Positions 46,385-57,803 of a stretch of 64,000 nt of DNA are shown here, in pieces. The translations under genes and the position numbers were made by a program. Position 1 is the first letter of the stretch. Each line of letters starts with the position of its first letter. The notes beneath the pieces were generated by a model. That model saw only the letters and a program-made list of their open reading frames with translations, did not search any database and was not told where the DNA came from. The DNA comes from Lucinisca nassula (taxonomy: Eukaryota; Mollusca; Bivalvia; Lucinida; Lucinidae): positions 137,017,027 through 137,081,026 of the forward strand of contig OY757013.1 in assembly GCA_963580285.1 (NCBI GenBank). The letters are read 5' to 3'.

Positions 46385-47190
46385 TTCTACTAACATGCTG
46401 AAAACAAATTTGGTCGGTAGTTAGGAGAAAGGTTTGACTTCAGCACCCAATTTCGTAAAATCATTCTTCGATATAAAAATATTGGGTACAACATGGATGT
46501 TATACGACAGACTGCATGCATGGTAGTTAACCCAATCACGGTTGGCAACTTTGCTTCCCTCTTTAATTGCACGCCGGTGGGTCAGGCCTCAGATTCTATG
46601 ACGGCTCCAACGTAAAGGCTCATTGAGAATTAGAGAGATCTAATTCTTGGTAATGTTGGTTGGTGCCCGATGCTCTGTCTCTGGTCGGGCCCATCGGAGT
46701 CTAACTTTTGGTTTTCTTTTGCTCCAGCATTTCAGTGGTTTCATGCTGTCCTCAGTTGTCTCACCTCTGTGGTTCTTTGATTTTTTTGTGTTCACGGAGA
46801 TGTTGCACTGATGAGTAAGGAGGCCTTCATGTGGACTGAACAAATTTTTTGTCTAAATCGCGACGGAAGTAAGGGCCAGGATTGTGGTCACGTAAAATCG
46901 ATTTAAGCCCCCCAGTGGAAATCTTTCCACTGACCGTTCCAAGGCGGTTCTTCTGTGGCGGTTTATTTATGTTGTTGTTTGTTACTTACTATGTGTATCA
47001 CTTGTGTCTTTTTATTTTGGATGGCCATATGGCTATTTTGTGGGAAAGTAACTGTCCTTATGACCTTCCTTTGTTTAGGTTTCCATTATGGTCTGGTCGC
47101 TTAATGTTTGTGTTTCTTTCCCTTTGGTGTCTTTGATGGGTGGAGTAAGTTAACTGTATCGATTCCTGATCTTTGTTTTACTTCTACTTT
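46385..47190 (+). mobile_element. Naiad, 5'-truncated: RT C-terminus plus 3' tail
   Basis: The plus strand encodes the last ~55 residues of the Naiad RT ORF (contains TQFRKIILRYKN and VNPITVGNFASLFNC), stop at 46613-46615, then the full tail to cttctactttt at about 47190. It shows independently that the tail belongs to Naiad. Confidence 0.85.
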
Positions 47191-47218
47191 TATTTTTTCT
47201 ATTTTTTTCTCCCGAAAC

Positions 47219-47494
47219 GTTACGAAAACACACCTTTTTAAATAAAGTGAAAAATTTACCACAAAAATGAGTAGTTTCAGATAAAAAAAATCCTGTTAGT
47301 TTTCATTTTTCTGTCCAAAGCATATAATGTTGTATTCGTTAGCTCCGCCCCATCGATGCAGTTCTAACGGGTACCCACAATCTATATTTTAGAGCAGAAA
47401 TAAGAAAAATAAGGTTTACCCTTATAAACCCCAGTTTTACTATAAAACAGTGGGGTTCAAGATGGTCAAAATTATATAGGCATGTTTTTGTGAT
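47219..47494. mobile_element. MITE family A, diverged
   Basis: tacgaaaacacaccttttta and ataggcatgtttttgtgatg ends; central hairpin largely lost (gctccgccccatcgatgcagttc). Confidence 0.8.
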
Positions 47495-47601
47495 GAAAAA
47501 CAGTGTTGGCCTGTATTTGTATTTGATTTTGTGTTTGTACATGCTTTTGTTACTAAAATTGTCATGTTGAGACTTGCATTGTATATCATTATTCATTTTA
47601 G

Positions 47602-47730
47602 ATACTCAAAAAGGTCAGGTCTGTATTTTGGAAGGTACTAAATGCCAAAAACTACAAAATTGTAGTAAAACGCGAAATTACTATGGGAAAATGCAAAGAC
47701 GACACTGGGTTGTGTCGGAATTTGAAAATG
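47602..47730 (+). CDS. Candidate internal exon, unknown product
   Basis: Acceptor attattcattttag and donor AATG|GTAGGG bound 129 bases, open in one frame (phase 1 in and out), containing VCILEGTKCQKLQNC. No family recognised. A repeat-like G-rich segment (gtagagtcggggagtctgaa) follows, so a TE origin is possible. Confidence 0.25.
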
Positions 47731-48055
47731 GTAGGGTCGGTGTTTTAATTTTTATTTTGTGCTTTTGTATTTGTTTTGTTTTTTTAATTGATAAAAAAAA
47801 ATAGTAGAGTCGGGGAGTCTGAAGCAGGGTCGGTCGGGTTAGCGGAAACACGGCTATTTTAGGCCTTAGGTGGCTTTCAGTTAACTTCATATCTTCCAGA
47901 AGTAAGTGACATCTTTAAATCAGGCGATTCTTGGCCCTCTTTTTTTTTGTTTGTCTGTTTGTTTTTAAGAGACAGGACGGAAAAAGCCGGTTCCTATCTT
48001 TCTGAACTCTTACTTTGCAGGAGATGAAGCCGCAATTTGGCCGCAATAATACAAG

Positions 48056-48625
48056 TAAAGTAGAAGTAAAACAACGATCAGGAATTGATACAATTAACTA
48101 ACTCCACCCATAAAAGACACCAAAGGGAAAGAAATACAAACATTAAGCGACCAGACCATAATGGAAACCTAAACAAAGGAAGGCCATAAGGACAGTTACT
48201 TTCCCACAAAATGGCCATATGGCCATCCAAAATTAAAAGACACAAGCGATACACACAGTAAGTAACAAACCATAACATAAATAAATCGCCACAGAAGAGC
48301 CGCCTTGGAACGGTCAGTGGAAGATTTCCACTGGTGGGGGCTTAAATCGATTTTACGTGGCCACAATCCTCGCCCTTACTTCCGTCGCGATTTAGACAAA
48401 TAATTTGTTCAGTCCGCATGAAGGCCTCCTAACTCATCAGTGCAACATCTCCGTGAACACAAAAATCAAAGAACCACAGAGGTGAGACAACGGTGAGGAC
48501 TCGACAGCAAGAAACCACTGAAATGCTGGAGCAAAAGAAAACCAACAGTTAGACTCCGATGAGCCCAACCAAAGACAGAGCATCAGGCACCAACCAACAT
48601 TATCTCTCTAATTTTCAATAAGCCT
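48056..48625 (-). mobile_element. 3' untranslated tail of the main Naiad
   Basis: Runs directly from the RT stop to cttctactttac at the element's 3' end. It is the parent sequence for the ~20 tail fragments in the window. In selenoprotein Naiads the SECIS should lie here; I could not confirm one by eye. Confidence 0.75.
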
Positions 48626-50372
48626 TTACGTTGGAGCCGTCATAGAATCTGAGGCCTGACCCACCGGCGGGCAATTAAAGAGGGAAGCAAAGTTGCCAAC
48701 CGTGATTGGGTTAACTACCATGCATGCAGTCTGTCGTATAATATCCATGTTGTACCCAATCTTTTTATCTCGAAGAATGATTTTACGAAATTGGGTGCTG
48801 AAGTCATTGCGGTTATATATTTTTCTGAATTTATATACTAAGTCACCATAAAATTCGGGTTCCGATAGACCTTGTTGCAGAAGAGATTTAAGTCCAATAT
48901 TGAATTTTGAAATTAAATCAGAATGGCGTCTATAAAATTTTGAAAAGGCTTTGCGTAGTTTATGGTACCGATAACCCTGATTAAGGAGTTTAGCCGTTAA
49001 TAATTTATTACGAGTGTTGAAGTCAGTTACATGACTACATACTCTAGCAAATCGAATTAATTGCGAAATATAAACGCCATAGGATGGCGCACGAGGAACA
49101 TCACCATCCAAAAAAGGAAAATTTACAATCTCAAAATCAAAGTCATCGCGTTTATCATAAATTTTGCACGAAACAAATCCATCTACAATAGATAGATGTA
49201 AATCCAAACACGGGGCCTCGGTATCAGAAGAATTTGCTTTATTTAACTGAAGTTCTAGGGGGTAAATCTGACTGAACAAATCATCAAAATAGGTATTATC
49301 AATATTTAATAAATCATCTAAATATCTAGAAGTAGAGCTAAAAGCTTCAATAATTTCAGATTGGTTATCAATGGAAAGCGACAAAATTAAGTCTCTTTCA
49401 TAACGATACAAGAACAGATCAGCCACAAGAGGTGCGCAATTAGTACCCATCGGAATACCCACAATTTGTCTAAATAACTTAGTACCGAATCTAATATAAA
49501 TATTGTCAAGTAGAAAGGTGAGGGCATCACACACTTTCTGACATGACCAAAGTGTATAATTCTTATGCTCTTTAGAAGAAAAAAATGCATTTCTGACATT
49601 ACATGCAAGATAGAGAGAATCTTCTCTGTGAAAAGCCCATTCAATTAAATCATTAAGCTTTTCTTTTATAAGATTATGAGGAAGTGTAGTGTAAAGAGTG
49701 GAAAAATCGTAGGTATACAGACTAGAAGCACGAAAATGTCTAGATTTCAATTTATTTAAAACCTCATTCGAATTTTTAAAGACCAAAACAGATTTCATCC
49801 TGATCTTTCAAAGACTTTATCACAATATTTAAATACATGCGTTTTAATAGCAGTAAGACAGGAAGTTAATAACTTAGAAAGTTCAGTGGTAGTGCAAGAG
49901 CTAGAATTTGCAATAAACCGTGCTTTGTAAGGTTTTTTTTATGAAGTTTTGGTAACCAGTACAGCGTAGGAAGCTTGTCTTGGCCTTCGTTAACACACAC
50001 AGCAAACTTGGTGGCTGAAAGACAAACATGTTTATCTACTATAGCTCTCTCTTCAGCTAAAGGCTGAAGTTCATAGGCCTTAGTACCACCAAGCTCCTGC
50101 TTAAGCGTGTTAACATAGTGGAGCCGTCACACAACGACGACGTTGTTAGCGGCCTTGTCTGCAGGGGCCAAAACAAAATTCTTATGAAATTCTTGAATAC
50201 CTAGTTTAAGATGACGTAAAGACGACTTGGGCTTAGGAGGTAATAAGTTGGTATTTTGAGAATAGAAAGAAATGCGTTTATTCACAAGTTTTAAAATGCT
50301 AAGTTTCCAGTCCTTAAGGGCTTTATGCTCAACATACTCTCGCTTACACCATCGATTATCGAATTCATTCAC
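48626..50372 (-). pseudogene. Naiad reverse transcriptase domain
   Basis: The main ORF (49798-48626, 390 codons) carries RT motifs: YTYDFSTLYTTLPH (codons 28-41), GIPMGTNCAPL (114-124) and catalytic YLDD (159-162), then the thumb and C-terminus. Upstream, 50372-50127 (contains PADKAANNVVVV) ends in UGA at 50129-50127, after which coding continues in frame (RLHYVNTLKQELGG...). Frame is lost by two extra A in an A-run near 49932, by one missing A near 49763 and by a 1-base deletion near 50375. So the RT is a pseudogene, though motifs are intact. Role: target-primed reverse transcription of the element RNA in the nucleus. Confidence 0.9.
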
Positions 50373-50968
50373 GAAGCAGCGATTTCATCTCTACATTTAT
50401 TGAAATCAATTTTAGAAGGAAACCGATATTTCGGTCCTTTAGAAATTATATTCCTTATCCTAGAATCAGGAATAATTTTCAAATTGCCAGTAATTACATG
50501 ACCAGCAGCAGGATAGCAATACTTTGAGTTTTTACAATCACATGAATCAGGAGTATTAGTATCAATATCAAGATCTGAAACAAGTTTATTGAAATTAAAA
50601 ATGATAGATCTAACAGGTTTGTTATATTTATAGCAAATTATAGGTGTTTCAGTATTTTGAAAATAAGCAGGAATGGAAGAAAGCACCGATCTCTCACGGA
50701 AGATACTGGGCAAATCTATAAAATCCATACCCTTATTAATGAAGGATATTTTGAAGAAATGGCGTTTATGATTAATTTCAGAATCAATGTAAGGACGGAG
50801 AGTATGCTGAGTATAGCCTCTAGTTAAGAGAGCCGCATCATATAACTGATGAGAACTATCGTAGAATTTTTTCGCCTCGGTGTCCAGAAGACGTAAAACA
50901 AAAACGGGTAATGAACTTATAAATGAAAGCATAGAGTGGCGTCCATGATTTAATAATATAATTGGCAG
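50369..50968 (-). pseudogene. Naiad linker region with CxC motif
   Basis: In frame with the GIY-YIG domain across the UGA at 50971-50969. Contains NHGRHSMLSFISSLP, SINHKRHFFK-type segment, and TPDSCDCKNSKYC, the CxC that joins endonuclease and RT in N-terminal-EN Penelope-like elements. Ends by frameshift at about 50375. Confidence 0.85.
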
Positions 50969-51593
50969 TCACTTCAGTCTAGTATTGTTTCGTTTAAACG
51001 CACGTGATTTACGTTTAAAGTTACCATTTTTCCTGGTGCCGTGAGATCTAGTTCTGCGTTTTCGACATTCCAGGAGTGAGAAAATATCAAAGTCCGGCAT
51101 TCTGGAAATATTACCCTCATGATAAATGTTGTCATTAAATCCCAGTGGAAAAGGGGTCTGTAAAAATTTAATCCATTTCAGTTCAGCTTCATTTCTTTTG
51201 ATTAGTTTGAATCTAAATGTAGAATTTGCATCGTAATAAAGTTTTTCCACTGGTTGTATAACAATGTTATTTACAGAATGACCTGTACGTCGAAAGTGAC
51301 GGTACAAGAAAGTGTCAGTTTTCTTAGGCTTACTCATTCTACGATAATGCTCGTTCAATCTAGTTTTAAGCATGCGGTTAGTTTGACCGACGTACTGCAT
51401 ATTACAGTTTGCAGCACGTCAAGTAATTAGATAAATTAAATCTGTAGACTGTCATGTCAAATCAGACATGTTAACTACAGAGAAGCGTCTACCGTTTACA
51501 GATGAAGTAACGGTAGACGCAGTGCTTAAATGCGAACAACATCTGCACCTCTTGGCATTGCACTTAGAAATACTAGGATACATTCGACTTCTT
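50969..51593 (-). CDS. Naiad N-terminal GIY-YIG endonuclease with in-frame UGA codons
   Basis: The longest ATG frame is 51400-50969, but homologous coding continues upstream to about 51593 through UGA at 51421-51419 and 51454-51452: a Cys-rich stretch (CNAKRCRCC), then STDLIYLIT, UGA, RAANCNMQYVGQTNR. The second motif is the GIY-YIG core, in which the UGA occupies the place of a conserved Cys. Basic C-terminus, then UGA at 50971-50969. Known Naiads of clams are selenoproteins with several Sec; these UGAs fit that. A TAA at 51613-51611 marks the upstream limit of what I can defend. Function: nicking of chromosomal target DNA. Confidence 0.8.
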
Positions 51594-52221
51594 TTCCACG
51601 GATTAGTATATTATCGAAGGATGGGCGATTTGAGAGGAGATAGTCTTATACGAAGACTACTCCCAAAAACATTGGTATTGCCTGCTCCTTTGAGATTAAC
51701 TGAAGTTACAGAAGACAAATATAAGGGTCTAACCAATACCGAAGGCAACATAGTATTAAAGTTCTTAATAGAATGGGGAATCCGTACAGAAGAAGCAGAG
51801 TGTAACCTAAGGGGTGATATTGATATTTTAAATGTATTTGTAATACTCATTTTGGTTAATAAGGTTGTGATACCGTCAAAACTAAAGCGATGTTCATACC
51901 GGTTATTAAATAAATAAATAAAACAGCATATAAAATTACTGAAGAAGATTCCTTCGAATAGAAGGAAGGTACAACAAAAGCCCACAAAACATCCTAGTCT
52001 ATTTAAAGTACAGGGATGTCAAACAAGCAGTTGTTATACAACGAGGAACGAACATCGGTTTAATAATGACCTTCAACAGGTATCTTAAGGATGTCAATTG
52101 ATGGAACAGTGAAAAGCAATTGCATAAGCAATCCCTGAGGATTGGAAAAATAAGAGCATTAAATGCATGAACGGGGAGACCTTTTACAGCCGCCACACGG
52201 CACAAACAAAACAGCCCTGAT
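51594..52221 (-). mobile_element. 5' region of the main Naiad
   Basis: Sequence between the endonuclease and the 3' end of the upstream partial copy. A minus frame at 51985-51611 is open and in frame with the endonuclease apart from one TAA; it may be the Naiad N-terminus, but shows no motif. A further minus frame at 51999-52262 overlaps the junction. The plus frame 51468-51917 is the shadow. Confidence 0.5.
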
Positions 52222-53369
52222 ATGCAAAGTAGAAGTAAAACAAAGATCAGGAATTGATACAATTAACTAACTCCACCCATAAAAGACACCAAAGGGAAAG
52301 AAATACAAACATTAAGCGACCAGACCATAATGGAAACCTAAACAAAGGAAGGCCAAAAGGACAGTTACTTTCCCACAAAATGGCCATATGGCCATCCAAA
52401 ATTAAAAGACACAAGTGATACACACAGTAAGTAACAAACAACAACATAAATAAATCGCCACAGAAGAGCCGCCTTGGAACGGTCAGTGGAAGATTTCCAC
52501 TGGGGGGCTTAAATCGATTTTACGTGGCCACAATCCTCGCCCTTACTTCCTCCTAACTCATCAGTGCAACATCTCCGTGAACACAAAAATCAAAGAACCA
52601 CAGAGGTGATACAACGGTGAGGACTCGACAGCAAGAAACCACTGAAATGCTGGAGCAAAAGAAAACCAACAGTTAGACTCCGATGAGCCCAACCAGAGAC
52701 AGAGCATCAGGCACCAACCAACATTATCTCTCTAATTTTCAATAAGCCTTTACGTTGGAGCCGTCATAGAATCTGAGGCCTGACCCACCGGCGTGCAATT
52801 AAAGAGGGAAATAAAGTTGCCAACCGTGATTGGGTTAACTACCATGCATGCAGTCTGTCGTATAATATCCATGTTGTACCCAATCTTTTTATATCGAAGA
52901 ATGATTTTACGAAATTGGGTGCTGAAGTCATTGCGGTTATATATTTTTCTGAATTTATATACTAAGTCACCATAAAATTCGGGTTCCGATAGACCTTGTT
53001 GCAGAAGAGATTTAAGTCCAATATTAAATTTTGAAATTAAATCAGAATGGCGTCTATAAAATTTTGAAAAGGCTTTGCGTAGTTTATGGTACCGATAACC
53101 CTGATTAAGGAGTTTAGCCGTTAATAATTTATTACGAGTGTTGAAGTCAGTTACATGACTACATACTCTAGCAAATCGAATTAATTGCGAAATATAAACG
53201 CCATAGGATGGCGCACGAGGAACATCACCATCCAAAAAAAGGAAAATTTACAATCTCAAAATCAAAGTCATCGCGTTTATCATAAATTTTGCACGAAACA
53301 AATCCATCTACAATAGATAGATGTAAATCCAAAAACGGGGCCTCGGTATCAGAAGAATTTGCTTTATTT
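52222..53369 (-). mobile_element. Partial Naiad copy forming a pseudo-LTR
   Basis: Almost identical to 48056-49290: 3' tail (missing the segment 'gtcgcgatttag...gaaggc'), RT stop, and RT C-terminal coding (ORF 53235-52750). One extra A near 53240 shifts frame. Truncated at 53369. It lies head-to-tail 5' of the main copy, the arrangement called pLTR in Penelope-like elements. Confidence 0.85.
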
Positions 53370-53706
53370 AGACACGATGGGAAATGCTTTTGGTCTTTGG
53401 GAAAGTTGAAAACATGGAACCGTGTTTATAAACTGTATATTTCAAAAAATGTAATGCCTAATAACTTTACTTTGTCCATGTGTTGAAGACACAGATAACG
53501 AAAATGACTTTGAAGTTACAATTGAACGAGTGTATTACTTAAAAGCATTAGACAAAGGCGTTCTGGTCCATCAGCAGGCTTATTTAATCGTCCGGACAAT
53601 AAACTCTCAAATTAACCCTTTGACATTTCATTTAACAAACCTTGGTCATGAACTTGAAACGTGCAAGAATTCAGAATATAATTCATTTCTTGATACTCTC
53701 ATGTAG
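53370..53706 (+). pseudogene. Coding-like remnant, unknown protein
   Basis: The plus strand reads as protein in two frames joined by a frameshift near 53480: first WSLGKLKTWNRVYKLYISKN, then about 80 open codons (contains FEVTIERVYYLKALDKGVL) to TAG at 53704-53706. The 5' side is cut by the Naiad copy. No family recognised; could be a host exon or a TE gene. Confidence 0.3.
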
Positions 53707-53851
53707 GCCGATGTCCGCCAGTTCCTTATGATTTGGTATTCTCTGCTGACACAAGAAAGGTCAATAGATTTAATTATTAAATGTCAACATGAGACAACAT
53801 GAGACATCGTAAAGAATCGGAAAAGACAACACTTCAGTAAATCTTATTGTT

Positions 53852-54140
53852 TGTTTGATTTGAGGTTTAACGTCCCCGTCAACACTGTAAAGGTCATTTT
53901 GGAGACGTTGCTTCCAATTTTGTTGGACTTTTACCCGACATTGAGATGAAATGACATCTCAAGCCCTGTCGCCCAATGAAACCATATTTATTAGCATGGA
54001 CGGTCCGCCTCGCACCGCGGTTCCTGGACAGGCTTAGATCCTCTAAGCGGTTTACCAGTACTAGTGTGCGGGCCGGATTCAGCTCTGCGTGGAAGCATCA
54101 TGCAGCCCATATATTTCTTCAAGCCCCTATGGGCGGGCGC
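53852..54140 (-). mobile_element. SINE-like repeat K, complete
   Basis: From gatttgaggtttaacgtccc to tcaagcccctatgggcggg. Confidence 0.85.
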
Positions 54141-54149
54141 TTGAAGCAA

Positions 54150-54364
54150 TACAGTGAAATTCCGCTATGAAGACCACCTAAAATTATGACTAATTCTCCT
54201 TTAAAAAGTTAATCAAGTAGGTTGCAGTTATTCTGTTTTTTGTGTTTTCTGCATATATACAGTGTCCTCTGGTCAAAGACCACCTTTGGGATTGTTCAAA
54301 AGTGGTCTTAAAGACCACTTTTGAACAATCCCAAAGTTGGTCTTAATATAGGAATTTTACTGTA
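54150..54364. mobile_element. MITE family E, complete
   Basis: Ends tacagtgaaattccg and ggaattttactgta. Inner palindrome attgttcaaaagtggtctta with its complement. Confidence 0.85.
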
Positions 54365-54565
54365 TCAATAACCTCGTCATCGCTGTCATTAGTATAACAC
54401 ATAGTTTAAGTGTTTTGCGACGTAATTGGTTGCAAAATAGATGACCTTCTAATCAGAAATAACTTCAACGAGATCTTATCTGTCTAAAGCCAATTCACTT
54501 CTCTTCTTGTGAAGCCTTGATTGCAGCTATTGGAATTGTCTGCTGTTAGGCAAAATAAACATTTT

Positions 54566-54988
54566 TTAACATTTTCCAGTAGAATTAAATGGTATTGCTT
54601 TCAGTATTTGAGTCGGGACACACACAGTAGTAGATGGTGTCGATGTATATTTACCCATTGCAGATTCAGACTGAGCTGAACATCCACGGGGTACAGCAAT
54701 CAAACCGGGGTCAGAATAAATATAGCGCAAGTTGATATGAATCATCGTTGGCCACAAATGACAACCCGTGCTTTTGCTAAGGCCTCGACTCGTTCTACGA
54801 TACAACCTCAATTTTAGTTCTAATAACATGTCGGTTTTGACAGGTCCGTACAACAGGGCAACCATGTAATGTATGTTTTTTCGCCAATTTTGGGTCGATT
54901 GTGTTTGTTTATCAATCGACCCAAAGTTACTAACTACAGAAGCTTCCCGCCTGTTATTATCCATATGACTATTGTTGATCGTGTACAA
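54566..54988 (-). other. Open frame of 140 codons, unknown
   Basis: The longest frame here outside TE genes. The C-terminal half (contains GCHLWPTMIHINLRYIYSD) has coding-like composition, but I see no domain and no clear splice sites. The first part overlaps a small hairpin (gggtcgatt/aatcgaccc), also seen near 41485, which argues for repeat origin. Confidence 0.2.
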
Positions 54989-55080
54989 AATCAGGTAACC
55001 GTTCTTTAAAGCAGAGTCCTCGGGCTTTAGTAGTTGGCCTCATTCTTAGAAGGCAAACGAATAGAAATTCAGCCTTTCTC

Positions 55081-55111
<31 letters not shown>

Positions 55112-55112
55112 G

Positions 55113-55394
55113 CATTACGCAAACATGCCTATACAATTACATTGTACATTTTACCGCCGGAAAAATGAAAATTTTAAGATGAAAAAGTGTGCTATTTTTC
55201 TCATTTCTGCTCAAACTATATAGATTGTTGGTAGTCGTTAGAACCGCCTCATCGAGGCGGTTCTAACGAATTCCCACAATCTACATTTTAGTGCAGAAAT
55301 AAGAAAATAAGGTTTACCCTTGTAAACCCCAGTTTAACTAGTTAAAAATTAGGGTTCAAGGGGGTCAAAATGATATAGGCGTGTTTTCGTGATG
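55113..55394. mobile_element. MITE family A
   Basis: cattacgcaaacatgcctat and ataggcgtgttttcgtgatg ends; preceded by a long T-run (55079-55111). Confidence 0.9.
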
Positions 55395-55404
55395 ATCAAG
55401 GCTG

Positions 55405-55700
55405 GACGTTTCCCGGCCATCGGGGCTTGAAGAAATAGATGGGCTGCATGATGCTTCCACGCAGAGCTGACACCGACCAGCACACGAGTACTGGCTAACC
55501 GCTTAGAGGATCTAAGCCTGCCAAGGCAAAGCGGTGCGAGTGTCCATGCTTATGAACCCTATTGGTTTCATAGGGCGCAGGGCTTGAGATGTCATTTCAT
55601 CTTCATGTCGGGTAAAAGTCCCACAAACTTGGAAGCAACGTCTCCAAAATGACCTTTATAGTGTTGACGGGGATGTTAAACCTGAAATCAAACAAACAAC
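55405..55700 (+). mobile_element. SINE-like repeat K, complete reference copy
   Basis: ggggcttgaagaaatagatg at the head, gtgttgacggggatgttaaa near the end, then (CAAA)n tail. Confidence 0.85.
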
Positions 55701-55813
55701 CAAGGCTGGAAAAATAGTCCTGAACCGTGACTTATACGTTTTCATTTGACTCTGAAATTACACATGTATTTTAAGCAAACAGTGTAGAACATGACCAGAC
55801 GCCGCGTGGTCAA

Positions 55814-56096
55814 CATTACAATAACACACATGTACGAAATAGTGCATTTTCTCACATGTCCAAAATGGCTATTTTTCTAATGAAAATCCGTGATATTTTT
55901 CTTATAAATACTGAAAACATAGGTTGTGGGTGCTCGTTAGAACCGCCTCATTGAGGCGGTTCTAACGAGCACCTACAACCTATGTTTTGGAGCAAAAATA
56001 AGAAAAATAATGCATACCCCCGTAAACCCCAGTTTTCTTTGTATCAATGGGGGTTTAGGGGGGTGGTGTTCATTTCACTGACTTGTTCACGTGATG
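55814..56096. mobile_element. MITE family A'
   Basis: cattacaataacacacatgt and ctgacttgttcacgtgatg ends; long hairpin with gaaccgcctcattgaggcggttc. Confidence 0.85.
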
Positions 56097-56450
56097 AATA
56101 CCTTTGTCAATGTCACAGTACAGAAGCCCAGTTCAATATTTACAGTTGCAAAGCGCTCTTGTACCACAGGGAGCACTTCTGTAAATAACAGTTACTTGGA
56201 CCTTGCACTTGGTCGGCAATAGTCACGTTGACAATAACAGACGGGAAGCTTCTGATCTGGGTCTACACTGTTTATCAATGTCCCAGTACGCCAGCCCAGT
56301 CTAGATTTTTCAGATAACCAATATGCTCTAGAAAATGGTTATCCTTTGGAAGCAAGGAATTCACCATAGAACTAAAAAGTATGGAGTGTATATGTTTTCT
56401 GGGCCAGACTAGCTAGTTTCGGCCAAATACGCCTCACATACTTTCAACAA

Positions 56451-56602
56451 AGAAGTAAAGGCAATGATCAGGAATCGATACAATTAACCCACAGCTCCCA
56501 TCAGAGACACCAAAGGGAAAGAAACACAAACATAAAGCAACTGACCTCAACGGAAACAACAACAACGAAAAGCCAACAGGACAGTTACTTTCCCACAAAA
56601 TG
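56451..56602 (-). mobile_element. Naiad-type 3' tail fragment
   Basis: aaaggcaatgatcaggaatc to ggacagttactttcccac; older subfamily. Confidence 0.7.
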
Positions 56603-57286
56603 TTAGGGTTAGCCTTTATACACAGCGCTCTATGTCACATCAAGAATAGCCTTTTAGGGATAAATGAGACCAGTATCAAGTGGGTTGGTATGACAGAAAA
56701 TTATGTTTCAAGTACATTTTAATTATTTGTCCGGAAAAATCAAACATATTCCCAGAATATATTCCCAGCATACGAAGCACTCGTGAAAATTCCGATGTTT
56801 TCAACTCGCGAAATGAAATCGTTTTGGCATTTACTGAAACAAAGTAAATTTTAGTTTTATTTTATGCGTGACATTAGGGTAAAACATAGTTCAGGCTGCT
56901 AGTGTGAAAATAACATAGCCATGTTATTTTCAAAATGAGACAAAATCTTGTCGTTTAACAGTTTGAAAACACCATTTGTATTTGTTTTAGATACAATTGA
57001 TGTCACTGCTAAGCATAAAAACTCTTAATAGAAGTATTAATATCAAATTAAGGCGTAACTAATGACACAGAGGCCTTTCTGATATTAAATCTTCATAACT
57101 GGGTCTCAACCCCCAAAGTTCTGAAACCGAAACGGAATTATGGACAAGACCCGGCAAACACAGCACATCCCCATCCGAGCACACACCGACCAACGTAGCT
57201 CATGAGACAGGACAACTGGAGGCATCAGGCAAGAGTCGCCTAGCCTTGGACTTATAGGCATCCCCACCGAGCCAACGTCAGTAAAC
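56603..57286. other. No recognised gene
   Basis: AT-rich. Short minus frames at 57106-57527 reflect the duplication that follows. Confidence 0.5.
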
Positions 57287-57436
57287 ATGGCCCACACTCC
57301 ACGTAAATCCCGGGCATCAGAAAGGAGATGTCCAAATCAAAATGATTCGTACTATTGACAAATGGCCCACACTCCACGTAAATCCCGGGCATCAGAAAGG
57401 AGATGTCCAAATCAAAATGATTCGTACTATTGACAA
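57287..57436. repeat. Perfect 75-bp tandem duplication
   Basis: atggcccacactccacgtaa ... gtactattgacaa occurs twice head-to-tail with no difference seen. Confidence 0.9.
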
Positions 57437-57803
57437 ATAAGGTAGTCCAAATGCATTTTGATAATGACCAGCTGATCAGACAACCTTCACTGTCATAACC
57501 GATAGACACTCCCATAAAGTAGCTCACAGTCTTAAAGTTGGTCAGATTGTGTTATAACAAATGGACGGTCGGCAAAATTTATCAGCGCATGACAAAATCT
57601 ACAATAAGACCTGTGCGACCAGCTAAGACTCAGATCAGCCTGAGCACCCGCGCAGTCTGATCTGCGTCTTCGCCGTTTGCATGAGCATTCTATAGCCTCT
57701 GCAGTGTTCATAGGGCAAAAATAAAATGCTCCGACCAGGCTGAGCTGACCTTCGACCATAGCACGGCTCTTATTGTTGGTTGTGTCATTCGTCGGCTCAA
57801 ATA

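Noticed and set aside
48056..48625. SECIS element in the Naiad tail
   Set aside because: Several ATGA and TGAT strings occur, but I could not find a convincing pair with the required helix and AA apical loop by eye; left as a test.
48626..49798. 390-codon ORF as a host gene or telomerase
   Set aside because: The motifs are those of a Penelope-like RT. It is flanked by GIY-YIG and CxC regions in frame, and other copies are dispersed through the window.
51468..51917. 149-codon plus-strand ORF
   Set aside because: Antisense shadow of the Naiad 5' coding region; no motif of its own.
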